From assembly GCA_036392615.1 (NCBI GenBank), contig DASVXQ010000527.1, positions 1-14,601 of the forward strand: a stretch of DNA of 14,601 nt. Direction: 5' to 3'. A model generated the notes under the pieces. That model saw only the letters and a program-made list of their open reading frames with translations, had not been told where the DNA came from and did not search any database. Each line of letters starts with the position of its first letter. The stretch's first letter is position 1. The translations under genes were made by a program, and so were the position numbers. The stretch is from DASVXQ01 sp036392615. Its GTDB lineage: Bacteria; Actinomycetota; CALGFH01. Positions 5,750 to 14,300 of this stretch are shown piece after piece.

Positions 5750-5958
5750 GCTTAGCAGCGGAACACATGTTCGATCCAGTCCGGATGGGTGCGTCAAACT
5801 CTCTGGCAGAGTCCGCGATTGAGGGGCCACGGAGGATGCCAGGGTGCGCAGGCAGCGGAAGGGTGCTTCGCAGTGCAGGGACATCACCAGGGAGTACGTC
5901 GCGATCCTCGCTGTCGCTCTGCTCTGGTCGGCTGCGCAAGGCAGAGGGACGAGCGACG

Positions 5959-6810
5959 ATGAAGGCATCAGACGTTCCGCGTGCGGTGGCCGCGGGTGTC
6001 TCCACGGCCGCCGCGCTTGACCTGATGGTCGATGACGCGGTTATTCTTCACGACTCGAACAAGCTCACTCTGCGTCTGCGGCCTTGTGACGTCCTGGCCC
6101 GGGTGGCACCTGTAGCGCATCAGGTCGCACAGTTCGAAATCGAGCTTGCTCAACGGCTCACCGAAACCGATAGCCCGGTGGCTGCGCTCGAGCCTCGAGT
6201 GGAGCCACGCGTCTACGAGCGTGATGGCTTCGTGGTCACGCTGTGGACCTACTACGAACCTGCGACGCCTCGAGAGGTCTCACCAACCGGCTACGCCAAT
6301 GCGCTCGAGCGGCTGCATGCCGGCATGCGCAAGCTCGATGTCCCTGCGCCGCACTTCACGGATCGAGTCGAGCAGGCCCAACAACTCGTGGCAAGCCGCG
6401 ACCACACTCCGGCGCTCGCCGACGCGGACCGGGAGCTCCTCGGCAGCACGTTACGAAGCCTCACAAGAGTGATCGGCGAGCGCGGCGGCGCCGAGCAGCT
6501 ACTGCACGGCGAGCCGCACCCAGGCAATGTCCTCACCACGAAGAACGGGCTGCTGTTCATAGACCTCGAGACGTGCTGCCGTGGGCCTGTCGAATTCGAC
6601 CTCGCCCATGCGCCCGAAGAAGTCAGCGAGCACTATCCGGGTGTCAATCAAGACTTGCTACGCGAGTGCCGGATCCTCGTGCTGGCGATGATCACAACGT
6701 GGCGCTGGGATCGAGGCGACCAACTCCCAAATGGGCACCAGCTGGGCACAGAGTGGCTCAGCCAGATCCGAGTAGCACTCGATCGATACCGACTGGACGT
6801 CCGTCGTTGA
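5959..6810 (+). CDS. Phosphotransferase family protein (APH/choline kinase fold)
   Basis: A 283-residue protein of the aminoglycoside phosphotransferase-like superfamily, which transfers phosphate from ATP to small hydroxylated molecules. The C-terminal lobe shows the catalytic loop LLHGEPHPGNVL (H183 to N190) and the metal-binding segment FIDLETCCRGPVEFDLAH (D202, E204). In classical APH enzymes the loop is H-G-D-x4-N. Here the catalytic Asp position is Glu (E185), so the activity may differ or be lost. The hinge region is around VTLWTYYEPATPREVSPTGYA. ATG 5959 is chosen because family-like sequence begins just after it. A start at 5767 is open in frame but adds a Ser/Gly/Arg-rich non-coding-looking extension. 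Codon bias is weaker than in the backbone genes, consistent with acquisition. Substrate unknown; drug resistance cannot be claimed. Confidence 0.7.
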   Translation: MKASDVPRAVAAGVSTAAALDLMVDDAVILHDSNKLTLRLRPCDVLARVAPVAHQVAQFEIELAQRLTETDSPVAALEPRVEPRVYERDGFVVTLWTYYEPATPREVSPTGYANALERLHAGMRKLDVPAPHFTDRVEQAQQLVASRDHTPALADADRELLGSTLRSLTRVIGERGGAEQLLHGEPHPGNVLTTKNGLLFIDLETCCRGPVEFDLAHAPEEVSEHYPGVNQDLLRECRILVLAMITTWRWDRGDQLPNGHQLGTEWLSQIRVALDRYRLDVRR

Positions 6811-6877
6811 GCGCGGGACACAGTCACATCCTGTGCAGCTGCGACGGCATGGCCGTGATCCACCCAGACGACGTCAA

Positions 6878-6997
6878 CTAATTGTAGTCATACAAGCCCA
6901 TGTAGTGGCCCTCAGACAGGTCGACGACCGGCGGCTCGTCGAGCCCTTTGCTGGCGGCATCAGCGTCGAGCAGCCGCCCGAAGACCCCGCCGAGGGA
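6878..6997 (-). pseudogene. C-terminal remnant of an unidentified gene
   Basis: About 39 codons on the minus strand read like a real protein end: GGVFGRLLDADAASKGL, then EPPVVDLSEGHYMGLYDYN and a TAG stop at 6878-6880. The frame is closed immediately upstream by another TAG (6998-7000), so no start or upstream domain remains. It lies just downstream of the broken hypothetical gene on the same strand and could be a further fragment of the same locus or of a deleted neighbour. No family recognised. Confidence 0.35.
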
Positions 6998-7062
6998 CTA
7001 TCGCAGTAGGGGAGCCCCCTACGTACACCCGGCGCTGGAGACGGGTAGACAGCTGTGACCGC

Positions 7063-7726
7063 TCACGAGCCACTCGCTTCTCGCAGTTTATTCGCCATCT
7101 CTCTGGGGTCAACGACAATGTTTGCCCACTTGGCGAGGTCACGGAGGATGTCACCGGTCTCGGCGTACGTGAGAAGTGCATCAGTGCTTCGGAGCCCTTC
7201 GTTCGTCAACCAGACTGGGGATAGTGGCCCTTGCAATGATCTGCCCGTTCTCGATTCGAGATTCGAGATTCGACATGCTTCATGTGATTGTACAGATTGT
7301 TGAGCCGTTCTTCGACGGACCGTTCCCCCTGAACGAATACCTTGGGAACGTCTTGCTCCGTCAGGAACTTGAAGAGACCCCGCATGAGCAGATGCGCGTG
7401 CCATGACTGACTAAAGAAGAAGTCCCAGTGCAACGTGGCGGCCGCGTAGGGCGGCGTCGACTGCTGGCGCGAGGCGAGGAATGCCAGGGTCGCCTGACGT
7501 GCCTCCTCGTATGCAGAAAAGGCCGCCACGGTGCGCCGCAGGTAGTTGTAGGCGTATGCGTGCCAGGTGGGTTGAAATTTCCTCGCAACTCTGAGTTCAG
7601 CACAAAATTTGCCAGCCAGAACTTTGACTCGGGGTCGTACTCAGCCAACTCGGGGATCTCTGCGGACGCGAAGTTGGAGATGCCGGGGGCGACGAACTTG
7701 TCAAGGAAATAGCCACTAAATGGCAC
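7063..7726 (-). pseudogene. Hypothetical gene broken by several frameshifts
   Basis: A coding signal starts at ATG 7726 (MPFSGYFLDKFVAPGISNF) and runs to a stop at 7063, but crosses several frames. The first frame is convincing until about 7572. The second covers TWHAYAYNYLRR, TLHWDFFFSQSWHAHLLMRG and VFVQGERSVEERLNNLYNHM. The last covers VWLTNEGLRSTDALLTYAE and RDLAKWANIVVDPREMANKL. One open frame of about 218 codons is restored by three changes: adding a base in GGG at 7569-7571, removing one of three GATTCGA copies at 7253-7273, and removing one base in GGGG at 7217-7220. The restored protein would be soluble, aromatic-rich and without a recognised domain. The combination of a gained repeat unit and single-base changes favours true pseudogenisation, but sequencing error cannot be excluded. 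Confidence 0.65.
7253..7273. repeat. Triple 7-bp tandem repeat (GATTCGA)
   Basis: Three perfect head-to-tail copies of GATTCGA (7253-7259, 7260-7266, 7267-7273) lie within the broken hypothetical gene. The unit is not a multiple of three, so gain or loss of a copy changes the reading frame. With two copies the translation would continue as RIENGQIIARATIP instead of the present early stop. Confidence 0.85.
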
Positions 7727-7846
7727 GCGATGCCTTTCCGAGGATCAGTATGACGACTGCTCCAACTCCACGATCGCTTGCGCTTTCGCGCGATGCGGCT
7801 CAGCGCCGGCGCAAACTGAACGTTCTCAGGGACGGTTGATGGGGGC

Positions 7847-8593
7847 TCACCAGCTACGGAGCCCCTGGGGGTTCAAGAGTCCAAGCTGGCGCAGCCGCTC
7901 CCGGACCTTCGTCGCCGCCTCCAGGTAGGATTCGATCTCCTCTTGATGCTCGTGGGTGAAGCGCTCGGCTATCCACTGATCGAACGCTAGGATCTCGTTG
8001 CTGTAGGTGATCACGGTCTGGGCGAGGTCGATTGCCTTCCCGCTAGCCTGGATGTAGCTGCGCGCCAGTAGGTTCCAATCCGGCCAGCGGAGGAGGTCGG
8101 CCGAGTCCAGCATCACCCTGAAGTTGACGGTCCAGGGGTCGCCGCGCGTCCATGTCTCTTGTGAGGTCGAGAGCGGCAGGCGCACATGCTGCATAAGCTG
8201 CCGCAGCTTGATGATGAAATTGTGCAACGGTGAGGTCCTGAACTCCTGTTCAACCCGACGCTCATACTCCTGTCGGGACGGCGAGTCCTCGGGCCATTCG
8301 GCCCGTGCGAACTGCCGGAAATGGTCAACACGACTCTGGGCGGCGGCGACAAAGTTGTGCAGGTGTCGCTCGGTCTCCGCGCCGAACTCCTCAAGCGCCT
8401 CCGGGTTGGTCGTTGTGGTGAGCATCCGGCCCAAGTCATCCATCTGCCTGAGATGCGCGAGCAGCGCGTCGGCATTGCCGTGGAAGACTCTCAGGGTGCG
8501 ACCTAAGCGCCTGAGCCTGATCATGGCGGCCGCGCCCGGCATGATCAGGATCCGCTCCTGCTCGGCTCGGAGTTGGTCCATGTCGTCGGCCAT
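7847..8593 (-). CDS. Hypothetical protein with RX4H motif
   Basis: An intact 248-residue, mostly helical and charged protein with no signal peptide or membrane segment. The most notable segment is SPLHNFIIKLRQLMQHVRLP (about 121-140), where R131-x4-H136 matches the R-x4-6-H signature of HEPN ribonuclease-fold proteins, set within a helix. The motif alone is weak, and I infer rather than show a HEPN relation. Flanking segments (RQFARAEWPEDSPSRQEY, ADLLRWPDWNLLARSYIQAS, ILAFDQWIAERFTHEHQEE) look like conserved helices of an uncharacterised family. ATG 8593 is followed by a second in-frame ATG at residue 5, and no strong ribosome site is visible. It is followed on the same strand by the broken hypothetical gene after 120 bases, so the two may once have been an operon. 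Codon bias is intermediate, unlike the backbone. Confidence 0.7.
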   Translation of the reverse strand: MADDMDQLRAEQERILIMPGAAAMIRLRRLGRTLRVFHGNADALLAHLRQMDDLGRMLTTTTNPEALEEFGAETERHLHNFVAAAQSRVDHFRQFARAEWPEDSPSRQEYERRVEQEFRTSPLHNFIIKLRQLMQHVRLPLSTSQETWTRGDPWTVNFRVMLDSADLLRWPDWNLLARSYIQASGKAIDLAQTVITYSNEILAFDQWIAERFTHEHQEEIESYLEAATKVRERLRQLGLLNPQGLRSW

Positions 8594-8939
8594 GATGAAC
8601 GAGGATTATCCCATCACCTGAGGCCACCGCGCAGAAAGGTATCTGGACTTACACAGCAGAACGTATTACAGCAGCACTTCCCAATGCCTTCCTCGGCACA
8701 CCGCCAGACCACGGGATCGACCCTGTCAACCGAGGCAGCCCAAACGGTCGTACTGCATCGGGGAACTGTGGCGACAGTTCGGGCCAGTCATGCGAGCGAG
8801 GTGTTGTCAGTCGCGGGGTCAAGCACGAATGGCCTCACGCTTCACGCTGCCCATAGCGTGATCCGGGACATTCGCGCTTGACCCGCTCGTTCGACTCACT
8901 CGACGGACGAATCGAGGCTGCTGAAGTTGGCCTGTATCC
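8594..8939. other. Non-coding gap between accessory region and backbone
   Basis: About 350 bases with lower G/C than the backbone. Short open frames exist on the plus strand, but their codons show no third-position bias and no ribosome site. I see no tRNA, inverted repeat or insertion sequence that would mark an attachment site. The promoter of the 248-residue hypothetical gene must lie near its 8594 end. Confidence 0.5.
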
Positions 8940-8957
8940 CGGGGGAAGGGTCCCCCG
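8940..8957 (-). terminator. Hairpin downstream of the mscR-like gene
   Basis: A perfect GC stem of 6 bp (CGGGGG at 8940-8945, CCCCCG at 8952-8957) with a 6-nt loop sits eight bases after the stop of the dehydrogenase gene on the minus strand. The position is right for a terminator. There is no U-tract, as is common in high-GC actinobacteria, so this is a fair but not certain call. Confidence 0.45.
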
Positions 8958-8965
8958 CACTCACC

Positions 8966-10051
8966 TCACAGCACCACCACCGAGCGGAGGACCTCGCCGC
9001 GCTGCATCTTGGCGAAGGCCTCCTCGACCTGGTCGAGGGCGATCGTCTCGGAGACGAACCGGTCCAGGTTGAGCTTGCCGCGCAAGTACAGGTCGATCAG
9101 CATCGGGAAGTCGCGAGTCGGCAGGCAGTCGCCGTACCAGGACGGCTTCAGCTTCCCGCCGCGGCCGAAGAAGTCCAGCATGCGCACGTCGATGCGCATC
9201 TCCGGGTCCGGCACCCCGACCTGGACCATGGTCCCGGCGTGGTCTCGAGCCAGAAACGCCTGCTTGAACACCTCCGGTCGGCCGACCGCCTCGATGGTCA
9301 CGTCGGCGCCGTGCCCGCCGGTCAGCTCGCGGATCCTGGTCACCGGGTTCTCGGCGCTGGCGTCGATCACCTCGGTGGCGCCGAACTGCCTGGCCCACTC
9401 CAGCCGCTTGGGGTTCAGGTCGACCGCGATGATCATCCGCGCCCCGGCCAGCGCGGCGCCGGCGATGGCCGCGTCGCCGACGCCGCCGCAGCCGAACACC
9501 GCCACGGTGTCGCCGTGGCGGATCTCGCCGGTGTTCACCGCCGCGCCGAAGCCGGCCATGATCCCGCAGCCGACCAGCCCGGCGGCCTCGGGGCGGGCGG
9601 CCGGGTCGACCTTGACGGCCTGGTCGGCGTCGACCAGGCAGGCCTCCGCGAAGGCGCCCACGCCGATCGCCGGGGACAGCTCGGTGCCGTCCTCCAGGGT
9701 CATCTTCTGGTGCGCGTTCTTGGAGTCGAAGCAGTACCACGGCCGGCCCCGGCGGCAGGAGCGGCAGCGGCCGCACGGCGCCCGCCAGGCCAGCACCACC
9801 GAGTCGCCCGGCGCCACGTTGTCGACGCCCTCGCCGACCGCCTCGACCACTCCGGCGGCCTCGTGGCCGAGCAGGAAGGGGAACTCGTCGGCGATGGCGC
9901 CCTCGCGGTAGTGCAGGTCGGTGTGGCAGACGCCGCATGCCTTCACGCCGACGAGCGCCTCGCCGGGGCCGGGGTCGGGCACCACCACGGTGGTGACCTC
10001 GACGGGCGCCCCCTTGGACCTCGCCACCACACCACGGACCTGCTGCGCCAT
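8966..10051 (-). CDS. mscR: S-(hydroxymethyl)mycothiol dehydrogenase-like zinc alcohol dehydrogenase
   Basis: A 361-residue medium-chain zinc-dependent alcohol dehydrogenase. The likely reaction is NAD-dependent oxidation of the formaldehyde-mycothiol adduct, or of S-nitrosomycothiol, in the cytosol. Catalytic zinc ligands are C39 (KACGVCHTDLHYREG) and H63 (LLGHEAAG), with C162 in VGCGIMAG. The structural zinc site is C93, C96, C99 and C107 (APCGRCRSCRRGRPWYC). The NAD fold has GCGGVG at 188-193 and the acidic D211 (AVDLNPKRL) that selects NAD over NADP. Length and the segment WYGDCLPTRDFPMLIDLYL fit the mycothiol/glutathione-formaldehyde branch. ATG 10051 has the ribosome site AAGGGGAG upstream. 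It is divergent from the class V aminotransferase-fold gene, with under 130 bases between. An ordinary NAD alcohol dehydrogenase is the alternative. Confidence 0.85.
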   Translation of the reverse strand: MAQQVRGVVARSKGAPVEVTTVVVPDPGPGEALVGVKACGVCHTDLHYREGAIADEFPFLLGHEAAGVVEAVGEGVDNVAPGDSVVLAWRAPCGRCRSCRRGRPWYCFDSKNAHQKMTLEDGTELSPAIGVGAFAEACLVDADQAVKVDPAARPEAAGLVGCGIMAGFGAAVNTGEIRHGDTVAVFGCGGVGDAAIAGAALAGARMIIAVDLNPKRLEWARQFGATEVIDASAENPVTRIRELTGGHGADVTIEAVGRPEVFKQAFLARDHAGTMVQVGVPDPEMRIDVRMLDFFGRGGKLKPSWYGDCLPTRDFPMLIDLYLRGKLNLDRFVSETIALDQVEEAFAKMQRGEVLRSVVVL

Positions 10052-10174
10052 CTGGTCGCTCCCCTTCCAGCCGTGCCGAAATCGGGTCGTCGGCTGAGAA
10101 GCTACGCCGATTCGGGCCTGTGTGCGCTCCGCCCTACGATGGCTCCAGGCACCCCGACCGAGGAGGAGCATGCC

Positions 10175-11356
10175 TTGCCGCTGGACGTGGAGCGGGCGCG
10201 CGCGGAGACCCCCGGCTGCCGCACCGTCACGCACCTCAACAACGCGGGCGCCGCGCTGGCGCCCTCGCCGGTGCTGGAGGCGGTGATCGACCACCTGCGC
10301 CTGGAGGCGACCATCGGCGGCTACGAGGCGGCAGCGGCCAGGGGGGAGGCGACCGAGCACGCCTACGACGCGGTCGCAGCGCTGCTGGGCGCGCGCCGCG
10401 AGGAGATCGCCCTGGTCGAGAACGCCACCCGCGCCTGGGACATGGCCTTCTACGCGCTGCCGCTGCGGGCCGGCGACCGCATCCTCACCTCCACCTCGGA
10501 GTACGCCAGCAACGTGATCGCCTTCCTCCAGCTGGCCAGGCGCACCGGCGTCCAGGTCGAGGTCGTGCCCGACGACTCGGACGGCCAGCTCGACGTCGAC
10601 GCCCTGCGCGGCCTGCTGGACGAGCGCGTCAAGCTGATCGCGGTCAACCACGTGCCGACCCACAACGGCCTGGTCAACCCCGCCGCCGAGATCGGCAAGG
10701 TGGCCACCCAGGCCGGCGTCCCCTACCTGCTGGACGCCTGCCAGTCGGTCGGGCAGCTGCCGGTCGACGTGCGGGAGATCGGCTGCGACCTGCTGTCGGC
10801 CACCGGCCGCAAGTTCCTGCGCGGGCCGCGCGGCACCGGCTTCCTGTACGTGTCGGCGCCGTTCCTCGAGCGGCTCGACCCGCCATTCCTGGACCTGTAC
10901 GCGGCGGAGTGGACCGCGCCGGACAGCTACACCATGCGGCCCGACGCGCGTCGCTTCGAGAGCTGGGAGAGCTCGCTGGCATGCAGAATCGGGCTGGCCG
11001 CCGCGGTCGACTACGCGCTGGCGCTCGGGCTGGAGGCGATCGAGGAGCGCGTCACCGCGCTGGCCGCCGAGCTCCGCGAGCGGCTGCGGGCGATCCCCGG
11101 GGTGAGCGTGCACGACCGCGGGGCCCGGCAGTGCGGCATCGTGACCTTCTCGGTGGCCGGCCATCCCGCCGGCGAGGTCGCCGAGGCGCTGGCGGCGCGG
11201 AAGATCAACGTCAGCCTGTCCGCCCCGGAGGCCGCCCGCTACGACTTCGAGCGGCGCGGCCTGCCGGTGCTGGTCCGCGCCTCGCCGCACTACTACAACA
11301 CCGGCGACGAGCTGGCGGCGCTCTGCCAGGTGGTCGAGCGCCTGCCTGGCCGTTAG
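10175..11356 (+). CDS. Class V aminotransferase-fold PLP enzyme (cysteine desulfurase/lyase-like)
   Basis: A 393-residue fold-type I PLP enzyme. It has the substrate loop THLNNAGAALAPSP near the N-terminus, VNHVPTHNGLVNP (about 157-169), the cofactor Asp in YLLDACQSVGQ (D187), and the Schiff-base lysine K213 in SATGRKFLRGPRGTGFLY. The C-terminal LVRASPHYYNTGDEL replaces the Cys-containing loop of SufS/CsdA, and I see no active-site Cys there. It is therefore probably not a classical cysteine desulfurase. Lyase- or epimerase-like activities, such as the EgtE or isopenicillin epimerase branches, are possible. TTG 10175 is preferred because AGGAGG (10161-10166) sits 8 bases upstream. ATG 10139 is in frame but has no ribosome site. 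It is convergent with dnaE and overlaps it by 4 bases at the stops. Confidence 0.8.
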   Translation: MPLDVERARAETPGCRTVTHLNNAGAALAPSPVLEAVIDHLRLEATIGGYEAAAARGEATEHAYDAVAALLGARREEIALVENATRAWDMAFYALPLRAGDRILTSTSEYASNVIAFLQLARRTGVQVEVVPDDSDGQLDVDALRGLLDERVKLIAVNHVPTHNGLVNPAAEIGKVATQAGVPYLLDACQSVGQLPVDVREIGCDLLSATGRKFLRGPRGTGFLYVSAPFLERLDPPFLDLYAAEWTAPDSYTMRPDARRFESWESSLACRIGLAAAVDYALALGLEAIEERVTALAAELRERLRAIPGVSVHDRGARQCGIVTFSVAGHPAGEVAEALAARKINVSLSAPEAARYDFERRGLPVLVRASPHYYNTGDELAALCQVVERLPGR

Positions 11357-14300
11357 GTGACCAGGGCGTCGGGGCCGAACTCGGCCTTCAGCTCGGCGTA
11401 GAGGCCGTTGCGCGGGTCCACCCGGAACTCGTCGCCGAGCCGCACCACCATGGTCGAATGTGCGCCGCGGATCCGGAGGTTGACCGGCGAGCGGCCGCGG
11501 TGCGAGCCGAGGATGCGCTTGAGCTGGTTCACGGTCAGGTCGGTGCAGGAGCGCGCCTCCAGCTCGACCACGATCGGGGTCGCGCCGGGGTCCTGGAGGT
11601 TGGGGGCGCGCGCCTCCAGCGCCATCAGCTTGGGCGTCTCGTCGCGGCCGTCGACCCGCGCGCGGACCACCACCACCGCGTCCTGCGCCAGCAGGGTGAG
11701 GTGCTGCTGGTAGGTCTGCGGGAAGAAGATGCACTCGGCGGCGCCGTCGAGGTCCTCGAGCTCGGCGACCACGTAGGTCTCGCCGCGCTTGGTGAACTTC
11801 TTGACCAGCTTGGCGAGGATCCCGGCGACGGTGACCACCGCGCCGTCGGAGCGGTCGCTCAGCGCCGACAGGCGCGTGTCCGCCTCCCGTTCGAGCACGC
11901 TCTCGAGCCCGAACAGCGGGTGGTCGGAGACGTACTGGCCGAGCATCTCCTTCTCGAACGCCAGCCGGGTCGCCTTGTCCCAGTCCTCGCCGCCGATCGT
12001 CGGCCGCGGCGCGGCGACGCTCGACGCTGGGTCGTCGCCCAGCCCGCCGAACAGCGAGAACTGCCCCGCCGCCTCGGCGCGCTTGCGGGCCAGCACGTCG
12101 TCGATGTGCTTGTCGTGGATCTCCAGCAGACCCCTGCGGGTGTGGCCGAACGAGTCGAAGGCGCCCGCCTTGATCAGCGACTCGACCACGCGCTTGTTGA
12201 GCACGCTGGCGTCGACCTTCTCGCAGAAGTCGAAGAAGTCGGTGAAGCGGCCCTTGTCGCGGCGGGCGGCCGCGATCCCCTCGACCACCTGCTCGCCCAC
12301 GTTGCGGACCGCCGAGAGCCCGTAGCGGATCGCCCGCGGCGCGCCGCCCTGGGCCTCGCCATCGGCCACCGGGGTGAAGTCCGAGTCGGAGTCGTTGACG
12401 TCCGGCGGCAGCACGGTGATGCCCATGCGGCGGCAGGAGCCGAGGTACTTGGGCCGCGCGTCCTTGTCGTCCTTGACGCTGGTGAGCAGCGCGGCCATGT
12501 ACTCGACCGGGTAGTGCGCCCGCAGGTAGGCGGTCTGCCAGGTGACCACGCCGTAGCCGGCCGCGTGCGCGCGGTTGAAGGAGTAGCCGGCGAACGGCTG
12601 GATCAGTCGCCAGAGGGTCTGCGCCTGCCCGTCGCTGAGCCCGCGCTGCCTGCAGCCGGCCAGGAAGCGCGGCTCCTCCTTGCGCATCAGCGCGTCGATC
12701 TTCTTGCCGATCGCCTTGCGCACGATGTCGGCCTCGCCGGCGGTGTAGCCGGCGACCTTCTGCAGCAGGGTGATGATCTGCTCCTGGTAGACCATCACGC
12801 CGTAGGTGTCGGCGGTGATCTCCTCCATCAGCGGGTGCAGGTAGGTGATGCTGCTGGGGTCCTGCTTGCCGCGGACGTAGGCGGGGATCTGCTCCATCGG
12901 ACCCGGGCGGTAGAGCGCGATCACCGCCACGACGTCCTCGAAGCGGTCGGGGCGCAGCTGCCGCAGGATGCGCCGCACGCCCTCGGACTCCATCTGGAAG
13001 ACGCCGTCGGAGTCGCCGGCGCAGAGCATCTGGAAGGTCTTGGCGTCGTCGGTGGGCAGCTTGCTGAGGTCCAGCTCGATGCCGCGGGCCGCCAGGTGCC
13101 GCACGGTGTCGTCCAGCACGGTCAGGTTGCGCAGGCCCAGGAAGTCCATCTTCAGCAGCCCGAGCTTGGCGACCCCGTTCATCTCGTACTGGGTGATGAT
13201 CGCGCCGTCGGCCTCGCGCTTCATGATCGGCACGTTGTCCATCAGCGGGTCGCGCGAGATCACCACCGCGGCGGCGTGCACGCCCCACTGGCGGCGCAGC
13301 CCCTCGAGCCCCTCGGCGGTCTCCAGCACGCGGCGCGCGTCGGGGTTGTCGCCGTGACGGCTGGCGCGCAGCTCGGCGGACAGCTCGTACGCCTTGGCCA
13401 GCGGGAACTCCTTGCCGAGCACCGGCGGCGGCATCATCTTGGCGAGGTCGTCGCCGAGCTTGTAGGGGAACCCGAGCACCCTGGCGGAGTCGCGAATCGC
13501 CTGCTTGCCCTTGATGGTCGAGAAGGTGACGATCTGGGCGACGTGGTCCTCGCCGTACTTCTCGGTGGCGTAGCGGATCATGTCGCCGCGCCGGCGCTCG
13601 TCGAAGTCCAGGTCGATGTCGGGCATCTCGCGCCGCTCGGGGTTGAGGAAGCGCTCGAACATCAGCCCATAGGCGATCGGGTCGAGGTCGGTGATCCGCA
13701 GGCAGTAGGACACGCACGAGCCGGCCGCGCTGCCGCGCCCGGGGCCGACCCGGATGCCGTGCTCGCGGGCGTGGCGGCACAGGTCGGTGACGATCAGGAA
13801 GTAACCGGCGAAGCCGAGCTGGTCGATCACCGACAGCTCGTAGTCGATCCGCTGCTGCGCCTCGGCGGGGATCGGGTCGCCGTAGCGCTCCCTGGCGCCG
13901 CGCAGGACCTCGTGGCGCAGCCAGGACTCGAGGCCGTGGCCCTCGGGCACGTCGAAGCGGGGCAGCTTGTTGTTGCCGAACTCGAGCTCGACGTTGCAGC
14001 GCTCGGCGACCAGCAGGGTGTTGTCGCAGGCATCCTTGAACTCGTCGCCGGGAAACAGCGCGCGCATCTCGGCGGGCGACTTGAGGTAGAACTCCTCGCC
14101 CTCGAGCTTGAAGCGCTTGGGGTCGGCCATGGTGGCGCCGGTCTGGATGCAGAGCAGCACCTCGTGGGGGCCGGCGTCGCGCCTGTGGGTGTAGTGCAGG
14201 TCGTTGGCGGCCAGCAGCGGAATGTCGAGCTCTCTGGCGAGCGGCAGCAGCTCGCGGTTGACGCGCCGCTGCTCGGCGATGCCGTGGTCGTGCAGCTCCA

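Noticed and set aside
5767..5958. N-terminal extension of the phosphotransferase from ATG 5767
   Set aside because: Low-complexity Ser/Gly/Arg-rich sequence without family resemblance; ATG 5959 fits better.
8573..8881. 102-codon plus-strand open frame in the gap next to the backbone
   Set aside because: No codon bias, no ribosome site, and it overlaps the start of the opposite gene.
8966..13780. A single reverse-strand open frame of about 1600 codons spanning the dehydrogenase, the PLP gene and most of dnaE
   Set aside because: Only its last part (from 10051) is a real gene. The rest is antisense to the PLP gene and an off-frame of dnaE, rich in Arg/Pro/Ala/Gly, an artefact of high G/C.
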